DNA of 5,973 nucleotides from positions 1 to 5,973 of the forward strand of contig JAENVZ010000212.1 in the NCBI GenBank assembly GCA_016650315.1, given 5' to 3'. The position numbers and the translations under genes are program-made. Below, piece by piece: positions 1-5,973 of this stretch. Position 1 is the first letter of the stretch, and every line of letters begins with the position of its first letter. The notes under the pieces were generated by a model that worked only from the letters and a program-made list of their open reading frames with translations, did no database searches and was not told the DNA's origin. This stretch comes from Alphaproteobacteria bacterium. Its GTDB lineage: Bacteria; Pseudomonadota; Alphaproteobacteria; Sphingomonadales; Sphingomonadaceae.

Positions 1-3000
1 CCAAAGAGCAGACGCGAGAGCAGTTCGTCCTCCGGCATCGCGGGCGTGCTGGTAAAGCTGATATTGGGTTGCAATCCGGTGCCGGTCACATGAATGACGG
101 CGCTCAAATTGGTAATATTAGCCGACGCCTCTATGTCCAGATTGGGGTTCACGGGACTGTTGCCGGTAAACCGGATTTGTCCCTTTTCCAGATCGAAGGT
201 CCGGCCGGCAAATTCATAGCTGCCCTTCACCAGATTCGCCGTACCCAATATGGTGGGGTTGGTAATCGTGCCACCGATCTTCAGATCCGCTCGCCATTCG
301 CTGTCAAGACCAAGGCCCGTGACGGTCAGCCGGTTGCGCGCATTGGCATGAATATCGAGTGTCCAAGGCGAAACCGTCACCTCATCGTCATTCTCATCGC
401 CGCGCCGTCGGACTTCAATGACCTTTAATTCCGGGATTTCGGCAACAGCGCTGGCTCGACCGAGCATGAAACGACTGCGATTGAGTTGGATGTCGCCCGA
501 AATCGTTCCGCCTACGCCGCCCGACTGAACGGTCATCGGGCCAGTCACGGTTGCGCCGATGTCGTCCCGGTCAAGCAGCACGACATTATCCGCTGCAAAC
601 GCAAGATCGATGCCTATGCCCGTTGGAACCGACATATCAAAACTGCCGCTGCCCGCCACCGTGCCGCCGCCCTTTGATGTGCCGCTAAAGCTGGAAAGCA
701 CCAGTTTCGAACCGCTGAACGTCCCCCGCAGCTTCACGCCCTTCAGAGCCATGCCAGTCACAGGACTGGAAAAGCGGGCATCATCGGCCACGACCGATCC
801 CTGGATAATGGGGTTGGCGAATGTCCCGCGGGCATCCATGCCGATCGCGACGGGGCCGGACAGATCGAACGTTTCCACATTGGTCAGCCGCCAGAGCGTG
901 TCGGCGGGGCCATTATAGCGCAATTGGGCAAACAGCGGTGCATTGTTCAGCCGATCCAGAATATAGCCTCCACCGAGCGGTGCGAGGCGCACTTGCGCCC
1001 GGCCGATGGTTTTGCCGTCACTGACAATGACCGCTCGCGCCACGGCATCGCCGGTATGAAGCAGGGCATTGACCCCGACATCAACCGGCTGCGAGGATAC
1101 GGCAAGCCCGGACCGGGTAAGGCCTCTCAGGCGCAATTGCGCCTTGCCTGTCGGAAGCTGGCCCCGTGAATGAGCATAGCTCACTGTTCCCGTCACCGCA
1201 CCGCCAAGGCCAAGATCTTCATTGTATACGTCGAATATGCTGAGCGGCAGCCGGTCAAGCCGCGCCTCCATATGGGTGCTGGGGCCACCCAGTTCGCCGG
1301 ACAATTGGGTCCGACCGCCAGCAAAAGCGACAGTCGTTGGGGCAAGCGCCCAGCCGTCATCGTCCTTGCTGGTCAGAACCGCGGGCCGGACGAGTTGAAT
1401 CGGTTTACGGTCCAATGTGCCCTTTGCCGTCAGCGCGATCCGGCCTGGCTGAATATCCGCGTCCAGATCCAGATCGAACAGCCGCCCGCGTTGCCCGGAC
1501 AGGCTGGCCCGCGCATTGCCACGTCCATCGACGAGCCGGACGCTGGCTGTGATCTGCCCGACACGCATCGTCCCCCGCCGCACGCCCCGCGCCTGCAAGG
1601 CAGCATCGATGCTCGTCCCATGGGGGTCAAGCAGGATCGATGCGCTCAACGTGCCCCTCCGCACGCTAAATGCCGGCGGGCCGGTAAAGTCGGCGTTGCG
1701 GGCATTGAGTTCGGTGCGTATCTGCTGAACATTATTGACAGGCTGTAAAGCGACAAAGCCGGTGACACCGCCCCCGGAAATCTCTAGCCGTCCATCCAGC
1801 CCGCCTGCAACCGGCCTGATCTGCCCCTGCGCGACCGTGCCTGACACCGTCAGCCGTGCGACGGAGATCAGAGCCTGCCCGCCATGCGGAAGCAATATTT
1901 TGCCTTCTCCGTCAAAGGGGCCAAGTGTCGACCCGCCATCCACGGCAAAGGTAAAACCTTCTGCCACAGGCGACAGGTGCACCTCGACATTCGTCAACCC
2001 CGCCGCATCCATCGGCCGCGCGAGCACCACATCGACTTTGGGCCGGTCGATCTTGCCATCCAGCACGATTTGCACTGGTCCATAGCGATCGTGCACGCCC
2101 CCGCCCGTCAGGTGGAATGTTCCATCCTTTCGTCGGTACCCATTGGCCGACAGGTTGAGATCAGGTGCAGCCAGCTTTAGCCCCTGCAATTGCAACTGGC
2201 CGTCCGCGCCCAGATTGAGATTCGTGTTAAGGCGCGGCAGGCCACCTGCCAGACCACCCAGAAATGCATTATCCATCCGCCGCATATTGGCCAGCGCCTT
2301 GCCTGTAAGGGCCAAGCCGCCACTTTTGCCCGGAACAGCGCGAATATCGGATTGTATATCCACGATTCCCAAACCCGGGATCAGCAGGTTCCGAATATGT
2401 CCAGCCAGCGCAACGTCAAACCGCCCGGTGGCAAGATCAGCCAGCAAGACGATCTGGCTGTCGAGCTTTGCTGCGCGCAGCTTCATTGTGTTGCTGGTCA
2501 GCACTTGTCCTTGTAACTGCAACACGCCATCGAGCGTTAAATGGGTGAAAATACCTTCCACCACCATGCCCTGCCCCACCATCTGCCGAGCGCGCATGAA
2601 TACAGGGATCAGCGTCGGCGCCTTCCCGCCTATCCGCCCCTCTCCACTTGCGCGCAGGTCCATGAAACGGGCGGTGCCAAAGGCCAGTTGCGGCGCTGTC
2701 AGCAAATATTGAAAACGGGCCGCGTCAAACCGACCGTCAAAGCGCAATTTCGCCGCCACATTCCTGCCGCTTGCCGATTTGACGAAGGCCGCGGGCCGCA
2801 ACAACTGCGCCTTCACGCGCAGATCGTCGAACAGATTATGGCCCAGGTCCAGGCCGCCCTTCGCCACCAGTTGCAGCGCAGCCGACCGAAGCATCAATTC
2901 ACCGTCAATAACCCGTTTTTCAAATGTTCCGCTGGCTTCAGCACGAACCTGCGGCATCGACAAACGACCAATAAGGCCTCCGCGCAGCCATTGCGGCTGC

Positions 3001-3836
3001 AATGTTCCTGAAAGCCGATACCGTCCATTGGCCACTTCCACGCCGACATCGGCAAGGGCATGTTCGTCGACAGTCGCCAGCAAATGACCATTCCATTTCG
3101 TCCAGCTTCCATCGCCATCCAGCTTGAACGCGGCGGCCCGTTGCTTCAAACCTGCGAGCGATCCTATCAGGCCGCCAGCGGGCGCATTGACATTGGCCTG
3201 TAGATCGAACCTGTCATCGTCGGGACGGGAATCGATTTTCAGGACAACCCGGTCTTGTCCGCCAATGACCCGGCTATTCAGGTCAACACGCGCGCGCCCT
3301 GAAAATATCTCCACCCGGCCATGCAGCGTCACAACATGCCGATCACCCGTAACGCCCGGACTGATGGTCAGGCGACCCACATCAAGATCGACAAGGCGAA
3401 TGTCGAAATCGGGAAGAATCGGCCCTTTTTTCTTGCTTGGCTGAAGTTTGGGCCATGTATGCAGCGTCGCGGTCGCAACGCCCAGTCGATCGACATCAAA
3501 CCGGTTCGAAAACCATGCCAGCGGCCACCAATCGAGTTCGATGCGGGGAGATGACAGGAATAGCCCGTTGGAATCATAGAAGCGCACATCGTGCAGCACC
3601 GCGTTCTTGTAGATGCTACCGTCAATCCGGCCGATCCGAATCTTCAGGCCCGAAGAGGGCGACAGCGCAACGATCCTGTCCACGACAAACCGATGCCCCA
3701 TGCCAGTGTCGAGCCATACAAGACCGGCAATCGCCAACAGCAGCAGCGCAACTACGCCGCTGAACACCCAATGCTGCCAGCGGAAACGGAAACGGCGCGG
3801 CGCTTCGACCTGATCCTGCGCAGCCTCCTCTGCCAT
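1..3836 (-). CDS. tamB: Translocation/assembly module protein TamB (DUF490 / AsmA-like superfamily), 3' end cut off by the window edge
   Basis: TamB is the inner-membrane-anchored, periplasm-spanning partner of TamA. The family forms a long beta-sheet groove linked to outer-membrane protein assembly and inter-membrane lipid transport. Reading from the ATG at 3836, the frame is open for 1278 codons plus two bases to the left edge, with no stop. An Arg-rich N-terminus (PRRFRFRW) precedes one hydrophobic segment at about residues 24-42, a signal anchor. Residues 64-130 carry the conserved N-terminal TamB block: GRIDGS, then a D-x-x-G-L-F-L stretch, then ELDWWPLAW. Residues 130-1130 are beta-rich, with few cysteines and many alternating hydrophobic/polar stretches. 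Residues 1131-1278 match the C-terminal TamB domain: GLDSEWRADL at 1176-1185, GSYEFAGRTFDLEKGQIRFTG from about 1205, and PEDELLSRLLF at 1268-1278. E. coli TamB has 1259 residues, and alphaproteobacterial members are often longer; roughly 100 residues are probably missing here. The start overlaps the tamA stop by one base. Family assignment is confident; the exact substrate is not shown by sequence. Confidence 0.95.
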   Translation of the reverse strand, partial: MAEEAAQDQVEAPRRFRFRWQHWVFSGVVALLLLAIAGLVWLDTGMGHRFVVDRIVALSPSSGLKIRIGRIDGSIYKNAVLHDVRFYDSNGLFLSSPRIELDWWPLAWFSNRFDVDRLGVATATLHTWPKLQPSKKKGPILPDFDIRLVDLDVGRLTISPGVTGDRHVVTLHGRVEIFSGRARVDLNSRVIGGQDRVVLKIDSRPDDDRFDLQANVNAPAGGLIGSLAGLKQRAAAFKLDGDGSWTKWNGHLLATVDEHALADVGVEVANGRYRLSGTLQPQWLRGGLIGRLSMPQVRAEASGTFEKRVIDGELMLRSAALQLVAKGGLDLGHNLFDDLRVKAQLLRPAAFVKSASGRNVAAKLRFDGRFDAARFQYLLTAPQLAFGTARFMDLRASGEGRIGGKAPTLIPVFMRARQMVGQGMVVEGIFTHLTLDGVLQLQGQVLTSNTMKLRAAKLDSQIVLLADLATGRFDVALAGHIRNLLIPGLGIVDIQSDIRAVPGKSGGLALTGKALANMRRMDNAFLGGLAGGLPRLNTNLNLGADGQLQLQGLKLAAPDLNLSANGYRRKDGTFHLTGGGVHDRYGPVQIVLDGKIDRPKVDVVLARPMDAAGLTNVEVHLSPVAEGFTFAVDGGSTLGPFDGEGKILLPHGGQALISVARLTVSGTVAQGQIRPVAGGLDGRLEISGGGVTGFVALQPVNNVQQIRTELNARNADFTGPPAFSVRRGTLSASILLDPHGTSIDAALQARGVRRGTMRVGQITASVRLVDGRGNARASLSGQRGRLFDLDLDADIQPGRIALTAKGTLDRKPIQLVRPAVLTSKDDDGWALAPTTVAFAGGRTQLSGELGGPSTHMEARLDRLPLSIFDVYNEDLGLGGAVTGTVSYAHSRGQLPTGKAQLRLRGLTRSGLAVSSQPVDVGVNALLHTGDAVARAVIVSDGKTIGRAQVRLAPLGGGYILDRLNNAPLFAQLRYNGPADTLWRLTNVETFDLSGPVAIGMDARGTFANPIIQGSVVADDARFSSPVTGMALKGVKLRGTFSGSKLVLSSFSGTSKGGGTVAGSGSFDMSVPTGIGIDLAFAADNVVLLDRDDIGATVTGPMTVQSGGVGGTISGDIQLNRSRFMLGRASAVAEIPELKVIEVRRRGDENDDEVTVSPWTLDIHANARNRLTVTGLGLDSEWRADLKIGGTITNPTILGTANLVKGSYEFAGRTFDLEKGQIRFTGNSPVNPNLDIEASANITNLSAVIHVTGTGLQPNISFTSTPAMPEDELLSRLLF

Positions 3837-3851
3837 CAGAACGCCTGCCCC
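3834..3851 (-). promoter_or_regulatory. tamA stop / tamB start overlap with weak ribosome binding site
   Basis: The minus strand reads GGGGCAGG (3851-3844), seven bases, then TGATG with the tamA stop TGA (3838-3836) and the tamB ATG (3836-3834) sharing one A. The purine-rich GGGGCAGG inside the last tamA codons can act as a modest Shine-Dalgarno. The shared base is a common arrangement for translational coupling, in which the ribosome ending tamA restarts on tamB. Coupling itself is inferred. Confidence 0.7.
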
Positions 3852-5863
3852 AATGAGACATAAACCGCCACCCTGGGATCGCCCGGCTGGGGATTTATGG
3901 GCGTTCCAACGTCGATGCGAATAGGTCCAAAGCTGCTGTAATAGCGCACACCAAGTCCGGCGCCGATCTGAAAGTCTTTGATATTGGGTAGATAATCCGT
4001 CGAAATATTGCCGGCATCAACGAACGGCACGATACCGAAATCACCAAAACGGATACGCGCTTCCAGCGAAAATTCGGCCAGACTCCGCCCCCCAATGGGA
4101 TCATCATTCGCATCGCGCGGGCCAATATCCTGATAGCCATAACCGCGCACTGATCCGCCACCACCAGCATAATAGCGTCGTGACGGAGCGATCTGGTCAC
4201 GATGCGCGCCTACAATCGTGCCTGCGCGCACGCGCGCTGCCAGGACGACACGCTCGCCCATCGGCTGATAAACACTGCCGTCGATTTGCACCCGGCCATA
4301 ACCGAATGTCCCCGATTGAAAGGATAATTCGGGCGATACCCGCATACCCAGCCGAAAGCCCCTGACAGGGTTTAGCAGATCGTCGCTGCCATCGTAATTG
4401 AGGTTAAGCGGAAGCGCCGCGATGAAGAAGGTACGGCGACGCGATGTTGCACTCACGCCAACGCTATCACGCTCATCGGAGGTCAGCAGTTCCGCTCCGG
4501 CAGACCATGTCCACGCCTTTTGGAAGATGATGTTCGTTTGCCGCTCTATACTCCCTGAAATCTGAAGCGTCTTTGCGTCATAGGCGGCGCGGTTGATATT
4601 GCTGGCGGAAACCTGCGCATGCAGAACCTGATCTCGCCGCTTGTAATTGTTGCGTCGGTAAATCGCAGAGAGCGATTGTTCCTGTGTGCCTGCAACACCA
4701 CGAAACGTCATCGCACCTTCAGGTGGAAAGAAATTGCGGTGCTGCCAACTCGCTTCCACCCGGTAGCCTTCTCCTGTGCCATAGCCCAGTTCGCCCGCAA
4801 CTGTGCGCGGCGGCGCAGGTTCCACCGCAACCGCGAGATCGACAGTCTGCCCATCCCCTGCATCCTTCGGAGTCAGCGACACAGAAGATATAAGCCCCGT
4901 CGATATAAGCGCGCGGCGCAGGTCCGTTACGTCCGATGCATTATAGGGATCGCCCGGCCGAAAGCGGGCAATGCGCTGAATATGACGGGCGCTGAAAATA
5001 TCATCGCCCGCAATGCTGATCCGGCCAAAGCGGCGATACCCCATAGGGTCCACCGTCACCGACAGATCGCCCTGGCGCACTTCATGATCGATCCGCACCA
5101 CCGGTTCATCGACCTTCGCAAATGGATACCCATTTTCACTCAGGGCGACCGTTAATCCTATCTGCGCGGCGATGATCTGGTCAGCATCGACAGGATCACC
5201 TGTCTTTACGGAAAAAGCCTTTTGCAACCTATCCTGATTCTCATGGGCGTTCTCCATGCCCGGCAGGCTGACCTCATCCAGCAGATATTGCGGACCCGGC
5301 ACTGTATCGAGCACAACCTGCAACCGCCCTCCATCCTGCGCCGGAAGGATTTCACTCACCACTCGCGCGTCATAATAGCCCTTGGCACGGAGCAGCCGTT
5401 GCAACAGCGCGACATCTTCCTTGGCGCGGCGCTTGATCTGCGCGACATTGGCCTTGTCGCCATCGCCTTCCCGCAAGACCGACAATTCATTGAATCGATT
5501 TCTGAATTGATCGTCCTCAACCCCATCCAACCCGCGCAAAACCACCTTGTAGTCATGCTCGGCAGCATAATCGACAGGCGGCGCAGGCACGGGGTTTTCG
5601 ACAGGTGGGCCTTCGTCCGCACTCACCCCTGCCGCATCCTGATCCTCGGCTTCCATGGGTTCCGTATTATCGGGTTGATCCATGTCGGGCCATTCGACAC
5701 CAAGGTCGGGAAGCGATTCAGTCGGGGATTGCGGATCAAGCGGAGTCGAATCCGGCGGTAGTTCATCGCGGGCATAGGCCACAGGCGGCACAATCGCGAA
5801 CAACACCGCGCAGGAATTCAACAGGGCCAAGCGAAATCGACAGGTCGTTGGGCCACGGAACAT
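3836..5863 (-). CDS. tamA: Translocation/assembly module protein TamA, Omp85 (BamA/TamA) family outer-membrane beta-barrel
   Basis: TamA is the outer-membrane component of the TAM complex; its periplasmic POTRA domains contact TamB. The 675-residue product starts with a signal peptide (residues 1-31, hydrophobic core then AYA before RDE). A Pro/Asp/Glu-rich linker follows at about 32-98. Three POTRA-type beta-alpha-alpha-beta-beta units follow at about 104-186, 190-270 and 279-350; the third is the clearest (RFGRISIAG, then RFRPGDPYN, then ALISTGLISSV). The C-terminal barrel (about 356-675) contains GGGGSVRGYGYQ with the Omp85 VRGY motif at 572-575, then SLEARIRFGDFGIVPFVDAG and FGPIRIDVGTPIN. 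It ends in Phe, as expected of a beta-signal. E. coli TamA is 577 residues with three POTRAs; most of the extra length here is the linker. I chose ATG 5863 over GTG 5869 because AGGA lies seven bases upstream of the ATG but only one base from the GTG. The product could be called a generic BamA/TamA-family protein, but the adjacent tamB supports TamA. Confidence 0.95.
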   Translation of the reverse strand: MFRGPTTCRFRLALLNSCAVLFAIVPPVAYARDELPPDSTPLDPQSPTESLPDLGVEWPDMDQPDNTEPMEAEDQDAAGVSADEGPPVENPVPAPPVDYAAEHDYKVVLRGLDGVEDDQFRNRFNELSVLREGDGDKANVAQIKRRAKEDVALLQRLLRAKGYYDARVVSEILPAQDGGRLQVVLDTVPGPQYLLDEVSLPGMENAHENQDRLQKAFSVKTGDPVDADQIIAAQIGLTVALSENGYPFAKVDEPVVRIDHEVRQGDLSVTVDPMGYRRFGRISIAGDDIFSARHIQRIARFRPGDPYNASDVTDLRRALISTGLISSVSLTPKDAGDGQTVDLAVAVEPAPPRTVAGELGYGTGEGYRVEASWQHRNFFPPEGAMTFRGVAGTQEQSLSAIYRRNNYKRRDQVLHAQVSASNINRAAYDAKTLQISGSIERQTNIIFQKAWTWSAGAELLTSDERDSVGVSATSRRRTFFIAALPLNLNYDGSDDLLNPVRGFRLGMRVSPELSFQSGTFGYGRVQIDGSVYQPMGERVVLAARVRAGTIVGAHRDQIAPSRRYYAGGGGSVRGYGYQDIGPRDANDDPIGGRSLAEFSLEARIRFGDFGIVPFVDAGNISTDYLPNIKDFQIGAGLGVRYYSSFGPIRIDVGTPINPQPGDPRVAVYVSLGQAF
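5570..5770 (-). other. Acidic, proline-rich linker of TamA between signal peptide and POTRA1
   Basis: Residues about 32-98 of TamA. Of 67 residues, 19 are Asp or Glu, 15 are Pro, and only one (Arg32) is basic. The segment has no regular alternation of hydrophobic residues, so it is probably disordered. It accounts for most of the length by which this protein exceeds E. coli TamA, whose POTRA1 follows the signal peptide closely. Role unknown; it may be a flexible spacer in the periplasm. Confidence 0.75.
5771..5863 (-). other. Signal peptide of TamA
   Basis: Residues 1-31 counted from ATG 5863. A positively charged start (Arg at 3, 9 and 11) leads into a long hydrophobic stretch (LALLNSCAVLFAIVPPV) and then AYA, a standard signal peptidase I cleavage context, just before the acidic linker beginning RDE. 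Cleavage after Ala31 is inferred, not measured. The protein would enter the periplasm through Sec and be inserted in the outer membrane, as known for Omp85 proteins. Confidence 0.8.
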
Positions 5864-5973
5864 ATACACGTCCTAGACCAATTGACTTGCGGCACGCTAC
5901 CCCAGTTTTGGGCTGATCAAGACATTGGGCAGTGCGTCGAAGCGAATTGTCGTTTCAGCGTTGCATGTCACCG
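5864..5973. other. Upstream region of tamA, no certain gene
   Basis: This 110-base stretch contains the tamA ribosome binding site. One minus-strand frame is open from the window edge (5971) to a TAG at 5897-5899, ending in the residues ALPNVLISPKLG. It could be the tail of an upstream gene 33 bases before tamA, but 24 open codons are expected by chance often enough that this is not evidence of coding. A weak promoter-like pair on the minus strand, TTGATC (5920-5915) and TAGCGT (5899-5894) with a 15-base spacer, is too degenerate and too tightly spaced to call. A short imperfect hairpin, CCCAAAACTGGGG (5912-5900), lacks a T-run and is not a terminator. Confidence 0.4.
5871..5874 (-). promoter_or_regulatory. 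Ribosome binding site of tamA (AGGA)
   Basis: On the minus strand AGGA is followed by seven bases and then ATG (5863-5861). The in-frame GTG at 5869 lies only one base downstream of AGGA, too close for normal initiation. This site therefore decides the start in favour of the ATG, giving 675 rather than 677 residues. Confidence 0.6.

Noticed and set aside
1170..1748. 192-codon open frame on the plus strand
   Set aside because: It lies antisense to tamB, has no recognisable domain and has the Arg/Pro/Ala-rich look of a shadow frame. The minus-strand frame carries the TamB protein features across this region.
2143..2712. 189-codon open frame on the plus strand
   Set aside because: Antisense shadow of tamB. 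It has low-complexity Ser/Pro/Arg composition, no family match that I recognise, and no convincing ribosome binding site.
3424..3432. Homopolymer of six A on the coding strand within tamB (Lys-rich PSKKKG) as a phase-variation site
   Set aside because: Six bases is short for slippage-driven switching, and the reading frame is intact on both sides.
3622..3861. 79-codon minus-strand frame across the tamA-tamB junction
   Set aside because: It overlaps the tamB N-terminus in another frame; the tamB frame has the membrane anchor and the conserved block, this one has neither.
4619..5761. Two plus-strand open frames of 178 and 179 codons (4619-5155 and 5222-5761)
   Set aside because: Both are antisense to tamA, whose POTRA and barrel features are unambiguous on the minus strand. 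No known motif is visible in either.
5800..5815. Cys in the TamA signal peptide (LNSC) as a lipobox
   Set aside because: The residue before Ser is Asn, which is not typical of a lipobox. The hydrophobic core also continues past the Cys to a normal AYA cleavage site, and Omp85 barrels are not lipoproteins.
5900..5912. Short inverted repeat CCCAAAACTGGGG upstream of tamA as a terminator or operator
   Set aside because: The stem has only about four base pairs and no T-run follows it in either direction, so it is well within chance.
5965..5973. ATG on the plus strand at 5965 as the start of a divergent gene
   Set aside because: Only three codons are visible, and I see no purine-rich ribosome binding site just before it.

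Overview
The window holds one recognisable unit, read entirely on the minus strand: the translocation and assembly module (TAM) gene pair tamA-tamB. The moderately GC-rich base composition, the Omp85-type TamA with a long acidic N-terminal linker, and the directly coupled tamA-tamB order suggest an alphaproteobacterium. The protein style resembles Sphingomonadales (Sphingomonas/Sphingobium-like). That placement rests on family resemblance by eye and was not tested by any search.

Layout from right to left, which is the direction of transcription. Positions 5973-5864 are a short upstream stretch with no certain gene; it carries the tamA ribosome binding site and may contain the tail of an upstream gene. 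Positions 5863-3836 encode TamA: a signal peptide, an acidic proline-rich linker, three POTRA-type domains and a C-terminal Omp85 beta-barrel with the VRGY motif. The tamA stop codon shares one base with the tamB start (TGATG). From 3836 to the left edge there is a single uninterrupted 1278-codon reading frame encoding TamB: an inner-membrane anchor, the conserved N-terminal TamB block, a long beta-rich periplasmic body, and most of the conserved C-terminal TamB (DUF490) domain. The frame leaves the window within the PEDELLSRLLFG motif, so only the last part of the C-terminus, probably on the order of 100 residues, is missing.

From established knowledge of the family, TamB is anchored in the inner membrane and spans the periplasm as a hydrophobic beta-sheet groove that meets the POTRA domains of TamA in the outer membrane. 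Together they support outer-membrane homeostasis: insertion of some outer-membrane proteins and, for the AsmA-like/TamB superfamily, phospholipid transport between the membranes. The one-base overlap fits production of the two partners as a coupled pair.

I found no RNA gene, CRISPR array, mobile element, long repeat or convincing terminator. The many plus-strand open frames are antisense shadows of the two genes. I see no undescribed system here. The most unusual details are the acidic linker of TamA, a charged cluster inside the TamB C-terminal domain, and the tamA start-site choice.
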